Notes: generated by a model from the letters alone, not told the origin. A DNA stretch of 64,000 bases from Pseudomonas sp. PDM16 (GCF_014851865.1 NZ_JACVAM010000002.1:496001-560000), one strand, 5' to 3'; numbered from the stretch's first letter, positions 26,173 to 35,571 are shown. Numbers and translations: made by a program.

Positions 26173-26245
26173 GTTACTATCGCCGCCCTTTGTTCAACCG
26201 CAACGGAGGCGGATGGCCTGTCTCGCCGTCACGCCCGGTGCCGAT

Positions 26246-26893
26246 ATGCAAGAAACCCTGCGCATTACCGAGATTTTCTACTCGTTGCAGGGCGAGACGC
26301 TCACCAGTGGTCTGCCCACGGTTTTCGTCCGCCTCACCGGCTGCCCGCTGCGCTGCCAGTACTGCGACACCGCCTACGCCTTCAGCGGCGGCGAGATCAC
26401 CAGCCTGGACGCCATCCTCGAACGGGTAGCCAGCTACAAGCCGCGCTATGTCTGCGTGACCGGTGGCGAGCCGCTGGCCCAGCCCAATTGCGTTCCGTTG
26501 CTGAAGCGTCTGTGCGATGCGGGCTATCAGGTTTCCCTGGAGACCAGCGGCGCTATCGACATTGCCCCCACCGACCAGCGTGTCAGTCGGGTGGTCGACC
26601 TGAAGACGCCTGGTTCGCGGGAGATGTCGCGCAACCTCTACAGCAACATGGACGAGCTGACCGGCAAGGATCAGGTCAAGTTCGTCATCTGCTCGCGCGA
26701 AGACTACGACTGGGCCGTCAGCAAGCTGATCGAGTACCGTCTGGACGAGCGCGCCGGAGAAGTGCTGTTCTCTCCCAGCCACCAGCAGGTGAGCGCACGC
26801 GATCTGGCCGACTGGATAATCGCCGACAACCTGCCGGTGCGTTTTCAGTTACAGCTGCACAAGATTCTCTGGAACGACGAGCCGGGGCACTGA
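26246..26893 (+). CDS. queE: 7-carboxy-7-deazaguanine synthase QueE
   Basis: 215 residues from ATG 26246 (homologues start [17 protein letters not shown]). An upstream ATG at 26213 has GGAGG nearby but at poor spacing. Radical-SAM motif: Cys-x3-Cys-x2-Cys in CPLRCQYCD, then [11 protein letters not shown]. It converts 6-carboxytetrahydropterin to 7-carboxy-7-deazaguanine, the second dedicated step to preQ0 and queuosine. queC follows at once (1-base gap), making a queuosine-precursor pair. Confidence 0.94.
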   Translation: MQETLRITEIFYSLQGETLTSGLPTVFVRLTGCPLRCQYCDTAYAFSGGEITSLDAILERVASYKPRYVCVTGGEPLAQPNCVPLLKRLCDAGYQVSLETSGAIDIAPTDQRVSRVVDLKTPGSREMSRNLYSNMDELTGKDQVKFVICSREDYDWAVSKLIEYRLDERAGEVLFSPSHQQVSARDLADWIIADNLPVRFQLQLHKILWNDEPGH

Positions 26894-26894
26894 T

Positions 26895-27569
26895 ATGACT
26901 GACAAGAAAGCCGTGGTGCTGCTCTCGGGCGGCCTCGATTCGGCCACCATTCTCGCCCAGGCCAAGGCCGCCGGTTTTGCCTGCTACAGCGTGAGCTTCG
27001 ACTATGGCCAGCGCCACCGCGCCGAGCTGCAGGCCGCCGAGCGCGTGGCGCGTCAGCTAGGCGTGGTCGAGCACAAGGTGATCGGTCTCAACCTCAATGG
27101 CATCGGCGGTTCGGCCCTGACCGACAGTTCCATCGCCGTGCCCGAGGGCCCGACCGAGGGCATCCCGATTACCTACGTGCCGGCACGTAACACCGTGTTC
27201 CTCTCTCTGGCCCTGGGCTGGGCGGAAGTACTCGGCGCCCATGACATCTTCATCGGCGTCAACGCGGTGGACTACTCGGGTTACCCGGATTGCCGCCCCG
27301 AGTTCATCGCCGCCTTCGAGCGGGTGGCCAATCTGGCGACTCGCGAGGGCGTGGAGGGCAGTGGCTTCCGTATTCAGGCGCCGCTTCAGAACCTGAGCAA
27401 GGCGCGAATCGTGCAGATCGGCCTGCAGCATGGCGTGGACTATGGTCTGACAGTGTCCTGTTACCAGGCCGATGACGACGGCCGTGCCTGCGGCAAGTGC
27501 GACAGCTGTCGCCTGCGCGCCGCTGGTTTTACCGCGGCCGGAGTGGCTGACCCGACCCGTTACGCCTAA
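26895..27569 (+). CDS. queC: 7-cyano-7-deazaguanine synthase QueC
   Basis: 224 residues, ATG 26908-type alternative not needed: the reading frame opens with the GTG/ATG region at 26895 ([16 protein letters not shown]). PP-loop ATPase signature SGGLDSAT at the N-terminus, and a zinc site Cys-x8-Cys-x2-Cys-x2-Cys near the C-terminus (SCYQADD then CGKCDSC). It makes preQ0 from carboxydeazaguanine and ammonia with ATP. Adjacent to queE, and upstream of tRNA-Lys. Confidence 0.95.
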   Translation: MTDKKAVVLLSGGLDSATILAQAKAAGFACYSVSFDYGQRHRAELQAAERVARQLGVVEHKVIGLNLNGIGGSALTDSSIAVPEGPTEGIPITYVPARNTVFLSLALGWAEVLGAHDIFIGVNAVDYSGYPDCRPEFIAAFERVANLATREGVEGSGFRIQAPLQNLSKARIVQIGLQHGVDYGLTVSCYQADDDGRACGKCDSCRLRAAGFTAAGVADPTRYA

Positions 27570-27585
27570 AATTTTTCGTGGAGTG

Positions 27586-27613
27586 TTGATTTTCTGAATC
27601 AAATCAGTATCAT
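27586..27613 (+). promoter_or_regulatory. Promoter of tRNA-Lys
   Basis: TTGATT (27586-27591), 16-base spacer, TATCAT (27608-27613), followed by the GC-rich discriminator GCGCTCCGCG. That discriminator is typical of stringently controlled stable-RNA promoters. tRNA starts 13 bases later. Confidence 0.7.
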
Positions 27614-27625
27614 GCGCTCCGCGTT

Positions 27626-27701
27626 GGGTCGTTAGCTCAGTCGGTAGAGCAGTTGGCTTTTAACCAATTGGTCGTAGGTTCGAATCCTACACGACCCACC
27701 A
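27626..27701 (+). tRNA. tRNA-Lys (anticodon TTT)
   Basis: 76 nt with encoded CCA. The acceptor arms GGGTCGT / ACGACCC pair, the D arm has AGCTCAGTCGGTAGAGC, the anticodon loop is CTTTTAA and the T arm has GGTTCGAATCC. It reads AAA/AAG. A terminator lies about 70 bases downstream. Confidence 0.98.
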
Positions 27702-27772
27702 TATTTAGATTTCTCGCGGTGGAGGCGATATTTCTGGTCATAGCCCAGAAGCTGTTTCGCGAGACGTCCCCT

Positions 27773-27799
27773 AAAGCCCACCTAGAAGGTGGGCTTTTT
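27773..27799. terminator. Bidirectional intrinsic terminator between tRNA-Lys and the TonB receptor
   Basis: AAAGCCCACCT / AGGTGGGCTTT stem (11 bp) with an AGA loop, and two further T on the plus strand. The minus-strand reading ends in TTTAGG just after the receptor stop, so it can serve both convergent units. Confidence 0.85.
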
Positions 27800-27807
27800 C
27801 GTTTGTG

Positions 27808-30219
27808 CTACCAGTCGTATTTCACGCTTCCGATCAGGGTGCGTTCCACTCCTGCGAAACAGCCGTCAACCTCATCACCGTAACAGGTGGAGGTGTACTC
27901 GCGGTCGAACAGATTCTGAGCATTCAGGGCTACGATGATCTGAGGCGTCAGCCGATAATGGGCTCCCGCATCCACCAGGGTATAGCTGGATACGCGAACC
28001 TGGTTGGCTGTATCGCCGTACATCTCCCCGATGTAGCGGGCGCCACCTCCGAGGCTCAGGCCTTGCAACGCTCCATCGTGGAAGCTGTAGCTGATCCATG
28101 CCGAGGCCATGTTCTTCGGCACATTTGGGGTCTCGTTGCCCTTGTCGCCGCCATTGCTCTTGGTGATCTCGGTGTCGGTGCGAGTGTAGGAGGCCAGCAG
28201 GTCCCAGGCCTCGCTCAACCTGGCGCGTGCCTCCAGTTCAATGCCGCGCGAACGAACTTCTCCCTGGGCGACACTGAAGGTTCGATCCAGCGGGTCAGTG
28301 GTCAGCACATTGCTTTTGATTATCTCAAACGCTGCTGCAGTCAGCAGGAGGTCATCGTGCGGCTGGTACTTGATACCGGCTTCCCACTGTTTGGCCTCGC
28401 TTGGCTCGAAGCTACCGCCATCTCGGGCTATGCCGCTGTTCGGCAGGAAGGATTCCGAGTAGCTGATATAAGGAGCCAGCCCGAAATCGGTCTTGTAGAC
28501 CACGCCCAGTTTGCCGGTAAAGGCGTGCTCTGTGAGCTTGTGGCTAGCGGCGAGCTGGTCCTGGTGTTCCAGTCGATAGTCGTCGTAACGGCCTCCAGCA
28601 GTAACAATCCAGCGCTCGCCCAAGTGCAACTGGTCCTGCAGGTAGTAACCAATCTGCTCGGTGGTTTCGCGGTAGTTGATCTTGGGTGTGGTTGGGCGTG
28701 GTACGTCGATGCCGTAGCGCGGCATTTCCGGGTCGAACAGGTAAGGCAGGAGTGCGGGCAGCGTCAGGTCGCTGTAGTAACGACGGACATCGGCGTGCGC
28801 CCGTGCGTAATCGATACCCGACAGCAGGGTTTGCTGCACGTCGCCCGTGATGAGGTCGTACTGCAGCTGGTTGTCCACGGCGAGGGCATTCAAGTGCTCG
28901 TCCCAGCGCCGTGGTTGGCGGGCGACCAGGTTGCCCGCCGGGGTGCCGGCTAAAGCGGGCACAAGGTCGGAGACTCTGCCCAGCGGCAGCATGTTGTTCA
29001 TCTTCACGTCGACCTGGCCTTGGCGAAGGTTCTGGCGAAACTGCAGGCTATCGCTGATGCGGTGTTCGAACTGGTAGCCGACGCTGTACTGGTCCTGATC
29101 GAAGTGGTTGAACTCGTAGTCGTTGAGCAGGGTGTCGGTGGGGGCTAGATGCTCGGTATAGGGGCTGACGGTGCCACCAGAGCGGTCGCGCAGCAGGTCG
29201 GCGAGCAGCGTCAGGCGCGTATCTTCGCTTGGCGCCCAGGTAAGGGATGGCGCCAGGTAAAGATGATCATCGGCGACTTCGTGACTGCTCCCGTAGTCAT
29301 GCTGAGTGTTGCTGTCGCGCGCGACTCCAACCAGTCGGTAGAGCATGCTTCCGTCTGCGTCGAGGCGGCCGCCTACATCGAATTGCCCCAGCACGCGATC
29401 AAAGCTTCCGTATTGCAGTTCTACTTGATGTACACCTTCGGCCAGCGGCTTTTTGCTGATGCGGTTGATCAAGCCGCCGGCTTCGCCGGCACCGAATAGG
29501 GTGGATCCGGGGCCGCGCAGAATATCGACCCGTTCGAGTGCGTAGGGGTCGGTACGGAAGAAACTGTAGCTGTTGCTTTGCTGACGCAGGCCGTCGCGGA
29601 AGTCGCTGGTGGCCTGGGCGTTGAAGCCACGGATGAAGACCCAGTCGTAGCCTTTCGGATCCATCCCGTAGGTTTCCACCTTGACGCCGGGCACATAACG
29701 CAAGGCCTCGGTTACGCTCTGTACCTGCTGGTCGTTCATCTGATCACGGGTGATAACCGAAACGGACTGCGGTAGCTCAAGGACATCGGTATCGGTCTTG
29801 CTTGCCGAGCTGATGCGTAGCGGTACGTAGCCGTTGCTGGTGTCCAGGCTTGCGGCATGGGCATTGATGTCCAGTGGAGAGAGGTTCAGCGCACCTTCCT
29901 TTACCTCCACCAGGTGATAGCTGCCGTCGGCGTTGCGCTGCAGTTGCAGTGGTTGCCCGCGAAGAGCCTCCTGCAAGGCGCGTTCGGCGGTGAAGCGTCC
30001 CTGCACCGGCTGAGCGATGGCTTGCGCCACCTGAGAGGGTTGGATGACCAAGATGAGCCCGGCGTCCCGAGCGATCTGTCCTAGCGTTGCATCGAGGGGC
30101 GCACTGGGCAGAGTGTACTGATGGAGTTCTTCGGCATGCGCCAGACCGCTGGTGAGCAGCAGTCCGGCGCTCATGAGCATTAGACGCAGTAGGGGCGGGC
30201 GGAGCGGAGGGACAGGCAT
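27808..30219 (-). CDS. TonB-dependent siderophore receptor with N-terminal signalling (STN) domain
   Basis: 803 residues from ATG 30219 (AGGA seven bases upstream). Signal peptide, then a secretin/TonB STN domain (about 30-100: YTLPSAPLDATLGQIARDAG) used to contact FecR. The plug follows (about 135-260: LPQSVSVITRDQMNDQQVQS), then a 22-strand barrel ending in aromatic Trp (VKYDW). The Cys pair near the C-terminus (TCYGDEVDGCFAG) is typical of hydroxamate receptors such as FoxA/FiuA/FhuE. It imports ferric siderophore across the outer membrane. The adjacent fecR and ECF sigma genes mark it as a surface-signalling receptor. Confidence 0.93.
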   Translation of the reverse strand: MPVPPLRPPLLRLMLMSAGLLLTSGLAHAEELHQYTLPSAPLDATLGQIARDAGLILVIQPSQVAQAIAQPVQGRFTAERALQEALRGQPLQLQRNADGSYHLVEVKEGALNLSPLDINAHAASLDTSNGYVPLRISSASKTDTDVLELPQSVSVITRDQMNDQQVQSVTEALRYVPGVKVETYGMDPKGYDWVFIRGFNAQATSDFRDGLRQQSNSYSFFRTDPYALERVDILRGPGSTLFGAGEAGGLINRISKKPLAEGVHQVELQYGSFDRVLGQFDVGGRLDADGSMLYRLVGVARDSNTQHDYGSSHEVADDHLYLAPSLTWAPSEDTRLTLLADLLRDRSGGTVSPYTEHLAPTDTLLNDYEFNHFDQDQYSVGYQFEHRISDSLQFRQNLRQGQVDVKMNNMLPLGRVSDLVPALAGTPAGNLVARQPRRWDEHLNALAVDNQLQYDLITGDVQQTLLSGIDYARAHADVRRYYSDLTLPALLPYLFDPEMPRYGIDVPRPTTPKINYRETTEQIGYYLQDQLHLGERWIVTAGGRYDDYRLEHQDQLAASHKLTEHAFTGKLGVVYKTDFGLAPYISYSESFLPNSGIARDGGSFEPSEAKQWEAGIKYQPHDDLLLTAAAFEIIKSNVLTTDPLDRTFSVAQGEVRSRGIELEARARLSEAWDLLASYTRTDTEITKSNGGDKGNETPNVPKNMASAWISYSFHDGALQGLSLGGGARYIGEMYGDTANQVRVSSYTLVDAGAHYRLTPQIIVALNAQNLFDREYTSTCYGDEVDGCFAGVERTLIGSVKYDW

Positions 30220-30293
30220 CTCGAATCCTATTCGTGAGTGATGGGTAGAGCTGGTACCGATCAGGCTCGGGAAAATCATAGGGTCGGTGCGGA

Positions 30294-31229
30294 TTATTCT
30301 TTCGGGGCGGCAACCACTCGTGTCCAGAATGGACCCAGGCGCTGTATTCGAATCGGCAGGGTCTGTTCCAGCGCACTGAGGGTTCGATCGCTTTCATGCA
30401 GGGAGAAGCTACCGCTGACGCGAATTCCCTGCAGTTCCGGGGCGAGGGTGAGAACATCGCTGCGGTAGGTGCCGAGTTGTTCGATTACCCAGCCTAGTGG
30501 TTGATCTCGAACCTGCAGCATGCCTTTGGTCCAGGCATCAACTCCCGGTGGAGTGGCCTGCGGAGTGCCGAGGCGCCCGTCTTGCAGGTGCAACTGCTGG
30601 TTTTCTCCAACCACGATCTTCTGAGTATCGCCGCGGACCTCTACCGCCGATCGCTGTACTGTGACGAGACTGCCCTGGTAGTCGCTCCGTACGGTGAAGC
30701 GAGTGCCCAGTGCGCGTAGCCTGCCGTCTTCGCTAAGCACGATGAATGGTCGAGTGTCACCTTCATGGGCGGTCTCGATGGCGATGTGGCCGCGGCGCAG
30801 AATGACCAGGCGTTCTCGGTCATCGAAGCGGATGTCGACGGCGCTACGTGGGCCGAGCAACAGGCGGCTGTGGTCCGGCAGTTCGATCTCGCGTATCTCT
30901 CCGGTCTGGCTATAAGCGTCGGCGGTCAGTTCGGCGAGTGGCCATTGTCGGTTCAGTATCATCAGGCCCAGGCCGCTGGCAAACAGCAATGCCAGTGCAG
31001 TAGCCAGAGGTTTGCGTGCGGTCCGATGGCTGGCCAGCAGGATCTGGCGCTGAGAGCTATCGAGTTCCGCGAAGGGCTGGTTCAGTGCACGCAAGCGTTG
31101 CCAGGCGAGGGCATTTGTGGGGTCTTCCGTCAGCCAGGCCAGGAGGCCAGCCTCCTGCAATGGATCGCTTTCGATCCGCAACTGCCAGTCGATAGCGGCG
31201 GCAATGGTGGCGCGCGATGGCTCAATCAT
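30294..31229 (-). CDS. FecR-family anti-sigma factor / iron signal transducer
   Basis: 311 residues from ATG 31229, overlapping the sigma gene stop by 8 bases; an ATG at 31241 is the alternative. The N-terminal cytoplasmic DUF4880 domain (AAIDWQLRIESDPLQEAGL) binds the sigma factor. One membrane helix (LATALALLFASGLGLMIL, about 90) follows. The periplasmic FecR domain (REIELPDHSRLLLGPRSAVD, about 120-215) and a C-terminal STN-like region receive the signal from the receptor plug. It is the middle gene of sigma-fecR-receptor. Confidence 0.92.
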   Translation of the reverse strand: MIEPSRATIAAAIDWQLRIESDPLQEAGLLAWLTEDPTNALAWQRLRALNQPFAELDSSQRQILLASHRTARKPLATALALLFASGLGLMILNRQWPLAELTADAYSQTGEIREIELPDHSRLLLGPRSAVDIRFDDRERLVILRRGHIAIETAHEGDTRPFIVLSEDGRLRALGTRFTVRSDYQGSLVTVQRSAVEVRGDTQKIVVGENQQLHLQDGRLGTPQATPPGVDAWTKGMLQVRDQPLGWVIEQLGTYRSDVLTLAPELQGIRVSGSFSLHESDRTLSALEQTLPIRIQRLGPFWTRVVAAPKE

Positions 31230-31743
31230 GCCAGGAACCATAACGAAATTCGTAGCAGTGCAGAGTGGCTCTGGCCAGGTACTGCTGAATGCTGGCGGGA
31301 GAAACGCCCAGTTTCTCGGCGATCTGCGCCTGGGTTAGTCCTTGCAGGCGATGCAGCAGGAAGGCTTGCTTGACGCGGCTTGGCAGTCCGTCGAGTTGGC
31401 GATCAATAACCCGCAACTGCTGCAGATTACTGAGCTTTTGCTCCGGACTTGGATGGTCCGCTTGAGGCCGGTGCCCCAGGTACTCCAGATAGCTGCGTTC
31501 GAGCGCCGAACGACGGAAGTGGTCGATCAGCAGGCCTCTTGCTACGAGGGCCAGGAATGAGCGATTGCCGTGTTCTTCACTGAGGTCCGGTTTGCTCAGC
31601 AGGCGCACAAAGGAGTCGTGGCTAAGATCGGCCGCTTGCTCCCGATCACTGAGGCGTCGCTGAAACCAGCGCAAGAGCCAGGGCTGATGTTCGCGATAGA
31701 GCTGGTCGACGATGCGATGAGATGGAGAGGTGCGGCCGGCCAT
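31222..31743 (-). CDS. ECF RNA polymerase sigma factor, FecI/FpvI (iron-starvation) type
   Basis: 173 residues. Region 2 is FQRRLSDREQAADLSHDSFVRLL, with the core/-10 motif, and region 4 is LDGLPSRVKQAFLLHRLQGLTQAQIAEKLGVSPASIQQYL. It is released by the adjacent FecR when the receptor binds its siderophore and should transcribe the receptor gene. A partial Fur-box match lies 18 bases upstream of the start, suggesting iron repression. Translational overlap with fecR keeps their ratio fixed. Confidence 0.93.
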   Translation of the reverse strand: MAGRTSPSHRIVDQLYREHQPWLLRWFQRRLSDREQAADLSHDSFVRLLSKPDLSEEHGNRSFLALVARGLLIDHFRRSALERSYLEYLGHRPQADHPSPEQKLSNLQQLRVIDRQLDGLPSRVKQAFLLHRLQGLTQAQIAEKLGVSPASIQQYLARATLHCYEFRYGSWHD

Positions 31744-31760
31744 GTGACACGCTTATGAAA

Positions 31761-31779
31761 CTTAATGATAAGTCTTCGC
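31761..31779 (-). promoter_or_regulatory. Putative Fur box upstream of the ECF sigma gene
   Basis: 19 bases centred on AATGATAA match the Fur consensus at about 12 of 19 positions (one half-site perfect, the other poor). Its position 18-36 bases before the sigma ATG fits iron control of a FecI-type gene. The match is weak by itself. Confidence 0.45.
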
Positions 31780-31847
31780 GATTACATCATGTTCATACAT
31801 GGTGGACAAGAATGCCGAGAGGCTTTCCTGATGTTGTATGCCGCAGA

Positions 31848-31875
31848 AAGAAGAAAGGCTCCTTGCGGAGCCTCT
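31848..31875 (-). terminator. Intrinsic terminator of the ETF-QO gene
   Basis: AGGCTCC / GGAGCCT stem with GCAA loop, followed on the minus strand by a T-rich tail (TTCTTCTTTCTG), 8 bases after the ETF-QO stop. Confidence 0.75.
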
Positions 31876-31883
31876 CGTCGTCA

Positions 31884-33548
31884 TCACATGTTGGGGTAGT
31901 TCGGGCCGCCGGTGCCTTCTGGAGCGATCCAGGTGATGTTCTGGGCTGGGTCCTTGATGTCGCAGGTCTTGCAGTGCACGCAGTTCTGCGCGTTGATCTG
32001 GAACTTCTTCTCGCCGTCTTCCTGGGTCACCACCTCGTACACGCCGGCCGGGCAGTAACGCTGCGCCGGTTCGTCGTACTTCGGCAGGTTGACGCTGAGC
32101 GGGATGCTGGCATCGGTCAGCTTCAGGTGGCAGGGCTGCTCTTCCTCGTGGTTGGTGTTGGAGAGGAACACCGAGGAGAGTTTGTCGAAGCTCAGCTTGC
32201 CGTCCGGCTTCGGATAGTCGATGCGCTTCGACTCTGCAGCGGGCTTCAGGCAGGCGTAGTCCGGCTTGGTGTCGTGCAGAGTGAAGGGGATCTTGCCGCC
32301 GAAGACGTTCTGGTCCAGCCAGTTCAGGCCGCCGCCGAAGACCGGACCGAACTTGTGTAGGGCTGGGCCGAAGTTACGGCTGCGGAACAGCTCGTCATAC
32401 AGCCAGCTGGCCTTGAAGCCGTCGACATAGCCATTGAGCAGGTCGCCGCCCTCGCCATCGGCCAGCAGCACATCGGCTACCGCTTCGGCGGCCAGCATGC
32501 CGGACTTCATGGCGGTGTGGCTGCCCTTGATCTTGGCGAAGTTCAGGGTGCCCAGGTCGCAGCCGATCAGGGCGCCGCCCGGGAAGACCATTTTCGGCAG
32601 CGAGTTCAGGCCGCCTTTGCAGATGGCGCGAGCACCGTAGGCGACGCGTTTGCCGCCTTCCAGGTACTGGGCGATCACCGGGTGGTGCTTGTAGCGCTGG
32701 AACTCGTCGAACGGCGACAGGAAGGCGTTACCGTAGGACAGGTCGACGATCAGGCCGACCACGACCTGGTTGTTTTCCAGGTGGTAGAGGAAGGAGCCAC
32801 CGGTGTTCTCGGTGCCGATCACGTCCAGCGGCCAGCCGGCGGTGTGTACTACCAGGCCCTGCTCGTGCTTGGCCGGATCGATGTCCCAGATTTCCTTGAT
32901 GCCGATGCCGTAGTGCTGGGCGTCGGCTTCGGAGTCGAGGTTGAATTTCTTGATCAGCTGCTTGCCGATGTGGCCACGGCAGCCTTCGGCGAACAGGGTG
33001 TACTTGCCGCGCAGTTCCATGCCGGGGGTGTAGTAACCCTCTTTCGGGTGGCCTTCACGGTCCACGCCCAAGTCGCCGGTAACGATGCCGCGAACTACGC
33101 CGTTCTCGTCGATCAGCGCTTCCTGAGCGGCGAAGCCCGGATAGATCTCGACGCCCAGGGCTTCGGCCTGCTGGGCCAGCCAGCGGCAAAGGTTGCCCAG
33201 GGAGATGATGTAGTTGCCTTCGTTGTGCATGGTCTTCGGCACGAACAGGCCAGGGACCTTGATGGCGCTGTCGGCGTTCTTCAACATATAGATGTCGTCA
33301 CGCTTGACTTCGGTGTTCAGCGGAGCGCCCAGTTCCTTCCAGTTGGGGAACAGTTCGTTCAGGGCGCGCGGCTCGAAGACCGCGCCGGAGAGGATGTGAG
33401 CGCCGACTTCGGAACCCTTCTCGACCACGCAGACGCTGATTTCTTTGCCGGCATCGGCGGCCTTCTGCTTCAGTCGGCAGGCGGCGGACAGGCCCGAGGG
33501 GCCGGCACCGACGATGACGACGTCGAATTCCATAAATTCGCGTTCCAC
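31884..33548 (-). CDS. Electron transfer flavoprotein-ubiquinone oxidoreductase
   Basis: 554 residues from GTG 33548, chosen because AGGAG lies seven bases before it. The FAD fold is at the N-terminus (VVIVGAGPSGLSAACRL). The central quinone/membrane-association region contains GCDLGTLNFAKIKGSHTAM. The C-terminal 4Fe-4S domain has Cys in RYCPAGVYE and CVHCKTCDIKDP. It moves electrons from reduced ETF to ubiquinone in the inner membrane during fatty-acid and amino-acid oxidation. It is divergent from etfBA with a 324-base shared promoter region containing a PsrA-like site. Confidence 0.96.
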   Translation of the reverse strand: MEREFMEFDVVIVGAGPSGLSAACRLKQKAADAGKEISVCVVEKGSEVGAHILSGAVFEPRALNELFPNWKELGAPLNTEVKRDDIYMLKNADSAIKVPGLFVPKTMHNEGNYIISLGNLCRWLAQQAEALGVEIYPGFAAQEALIDENGVVRGIVTGDLGVDREGHPKEGYYTPGMELRGKYTLFAEGCRGHIGKQLIKKFNLDSEADAQHYGIGIKEIWDIDPAKHEQGLVVHTAGWPLDVIGTENTGGSFLYHLENNQVVVGLIVDLSYGNAFLSPFDEFQRYKHHPVIAQYLEGGKRVAYGARAICKGGLNSLPKMVFPGGALIGCDLGTLNFAKIKGSHTAMKSGMLAAEAVADVLLADGEGGDLLNGYVDGFKASWLYDELFRSRNFGPALHKFGPVFGGGLNWLDQNVFGGKIPFTLHDTKPDYACLKPAAESKRIDYPKPDGKLSFDKLSSVFLSNTNHEEEQPCHLKLTDASIPLSVNLPKYDEPAQRYCPAGVYEVVTQEDGEKKFQINAQNCVHCKTCDIKDPAQNITWIAPEGTGGPNYPNM

Positions 33549-33626
33549 AGAGAATCTCCTAATCAAGGCTTCTTCGGTGTTATTGATTTGGCTATGGCTA
33601 GGCTTTCTCTGGCCTGCGCGCTGGGC

Positions 33627-33655
33627 ATTATATATACAGGCCCTTGCACGTCCAA
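33627..33655 (-). promoter_or_regulatory. Putative promoter of the ETF-QO gene
   Basis: On the minus strand: TTGGAC (33655-33650), 17-base spacer, perfect TATAAT (33632-33627). It lies about 80 bases before the GTG start. The PsrA-like site is 2 bases upstream of the -35. Confidence 0.6.
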
Positions 33656-33657
33656 TA

Positions 33658-33671
33658 CAAACGTTTGTTTG
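33658..33671. promoter_or_regulatory. PsrA-like operator (CAAAC-N4-GTTTG)
   Basis: CAAACGTTTGTTTG exactly fits the published PsrA motif G/CAAAC-N2-4-GTTTG/C. It also contains the 12-base palindrome ACAAACGTTTGT. PsrA is a TetR-family fatty-acid-responsive repressor of Pseudomonas beta-oxidation genes, and ETF genes are logical targets. Its binding here is inferred. Confidence 0.62.
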
Positions 33672-33872
33672 AATTTTCCCAAAGCCATGTAGCGCAAGGC
33701 TTGGCGCCAGATAAATGGGAGTTTTTCGTGTTGACCGAAAAAGGTGTTCCGGTCAAGATACGGGCGGTTTTGCGTTCGCCGTATGGGCTGACCGTCGGTT
33801 CCGGCCGACCTGCAACACTGGCCAGGCTTGCCTTGGCGACATTCTTATTCACCGGAGAGTAACGAGGAATCC

Positions 33873-34622
33873 ATGAAGGTTCTTGTAGCTGTCAAACGAG
33901 TGGTCGACTACAACGTCAAAGTCCGCGTCAAGGCGGACAACTCCGGCGTCGACCTCGCCAACGTCAAGATGTCGATGAACCCCTTCTGCGAAATCGCCGT
34001 AGAAGAAGCTGTACGCCTGAAAGAAAAAGGCGTAGCTAGCGAAATCGTCGTCGTCACCATCGGCCCGAACACTGCTCAGGAGCAACTGCGTACCGCACTG
34101 GCTCTGGGTGCTGACCGTTCCATTCTGGTCGAGACCAACGAAGAGCTGAACTCCCTGGCTGTCGCCAAGCTGCTGAAAGCCGTGGTCGACAAGGAGCAGC
34201 CGCAACTGGTCATCCTCGGCAAGCAAGCCATCGACAGCGACAACAATCAGACCGGCCAGATGCTGGGCGCCCTGACTGGCTTCGCCCAGGGTACCTTCGC
34301 TTCCAAGGTCGAACTGGCTGGCGACAAGGTCAACGTGACCCGCGAAATCGACGGCGGTCTGCAGACCGTTGCTCTGGCCCTGCCGGCGATCGTCACCACC
34401 GACCTGCGCCTGAACGAGCCGCGCTACGCGTCGCTGCCGAACATCATGAAGGCCAAGAAGAAGCCGCTGGACGTGGTTACCCCGGACGCTCTGGGCGTCT
34501 CCACCGCCTCCACCGTCAAGACCCTGAAAGTCGAAGCGCCTGCTGCCCGCAGCGCCGGCATCAAGGTCAAGTCCGTGGCTGAACTGGTCGAGAAACTGAA
34601 GAACGAGGCGAAGGTAATCTAA
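33873..34622 (+). CDS. etfB: Electron transfer flavoprotein beta subunit
   Basis: 249 residues from ATG 33873 ([19 protein letters not shown]). ETF-beta signature [12 protein letters not shown] and [23 protein letters not shown]; the AMP-binding region [21 protein letters not shown] is intact. It forms a soluble heterodimer with EtfA to collect electrons from acyl-CoA and other dehydrogenases. etfA starts at the base following its stop. Confidence 0.97.
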   Translation: MKVLVAVKRVVDYNVKVRVKADNSGVDLANVKMSMNPFCEIAVEEAVRLKEKGVASEIVVVTIGPNTAQEQLRTALALGADRSILVETNEELNSLAVAKLLKAVVDKEQPQLVILGKQAIDSDNNQTGQMLGALTGFAQGTFASKVELAGDKVNVTREIDGGLQTVALALPAIVTTDLRLNEPRYASLPNIMKAKKKPLDVVTPDALGVSTASTVKTLKVEAPAARSAGIKVKSVAELVEKLKNEAKVI

Positions 34623-35552
34623 ATGACTATCTTGGTTGTTGCAGAACACACTAACGCCGCTCTGGCCGCTGCCACTCTGAACACCGTTGCCGCTGCTCAG
34701 AAGATTGGTGGTGACATCCACGTGCTGGTAGCCGGTTCCAATGCCGGTGCTGCTGCCGAAGCCGCTGCCAAAATCGCTGGCGTGAGCAAGGTGCTGGTTG
34801 CCGATAACGCTGCCTTCGCCAACCAGCTGCCGGAAAACGTCGCTCCGCTGGTTGCCGAGCTGGGCAAGGGCTACAGCCACATCCTGGCTGCTGCTACCAG
34901 CAACGGTAAGAACATCCTGCCGCGCGTTGCTGCTCAGCTGGACGTCGACCAGATCTCCGAGATCGTTGCCGTCGAAAGCGCCGACACCTTCAAGCGTCCG
35001 ATCTATGCCGGTAACGCCATCGCTACCGTGCAGTCCTCGGCTGCCGTGAAAGTCATCACCGTGCGTGGCACCGGCTTCGACGCCGCTGCCGCCGAAGGTG
35101 GCTCCGCTGCCATCGAAGCCGTCACCACTGGCGGCGACGCCGGCAAGTCCTCCTTTGTCGGCGAAGAGCTGGCCAAGTCCGACCGTCCGGAACTGACCGC
35201 TGCCAAGATCGTCGTTTCCGGCGGCCGTGGCATGCAGAACGGTGACAACTTCAAGCACCTGTACGCTCTGGCCGACAAGCTGGGCGCTGCCGTTGGCGCT
35301 TCCCGCGCTGCCGTCGACGCCGGCTTCGTGCCGAACGACATGCAGGTTGGCCAGACTGGCAAGATCGTCGCTCCGCAGCTGTACATCGCGGTCGGCATCT
35401 CCGGTGCCATCCAGCACCTGGCAGGCATGAAGGACTCCAAGGTCATCGTCGCTATCAACAAGGACGAAGAAGCCCCGATCTTCCAGGTGGCTGACTACGG
35501 CCTGGTGGCTGACCTGTTCGAAGCCGTACCGGAGCTCGAGAAACTGGTCTGA
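34623..35552 (+). CDS. etfA: Electron transfer flavoprotein alpha subunit
   Basis: 309 residues. The N-terminal ETF domain starts [14 protein letters not shown]. The C-terminal FAD-binding domain has [48 protein letters not shown] and [19 protein letters not shown]. The FAD of the EtfBA dimer sits here and passes electrons to ETF-QO. It is coupled to etfB without a gap and ends at a strong bidirectional terminator. Confidence 0.97.
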   Translation: MTILVVAEHTNAALAAATLNTVAAAQKIGGDIHVLVAGSNAGAAAEAAAKIAGVSKVLVADNAAFANQLPENVAPLVAELGKGYSHILAAATSNGKNILPRVAAQLDVDQISEIVAVESADTFKRPIYAGNAIATVQSSAAVKVITVRGTGFDAAAAEGGSAAIEAVTTGGDAGKSSFVGEELAKSDRPELTAAKIVVSGGRGMQNGDNFKHLYALADKLGAAVGASRAAVDAGFVPNDMQVGQTGKIVAPQLYIAVGISGAIQHLAGMKDSKVIVAINKDEEAPIFQVADYGLVADLFEAVPELEKLV

Positions 35553-35571
35553 TCCAGTTTCCCGCTCTCAC

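Larger units (their letters stand above)
33549..33872. other. Divergent intergenic region between ETF-QO and etfB
   Basis: 324 bases with no gene I can support. It contains a TATAAT-type promoter directed at ETF-QO and a PsrA-like operator (both listed separately). The stretch 33680-33830 in front of etfB has no obvious paired -35/-10 elements. It ends with GGAGAG upstream of etfB. Confidence 0.7.

Noticed and set aside
27808..31743. Iron module as part of a mobile island with integrase
   Set aside because: No integrase, direct repeats or attachment site found next to tRNA-Lys; GC content similar to neighbours by eye.
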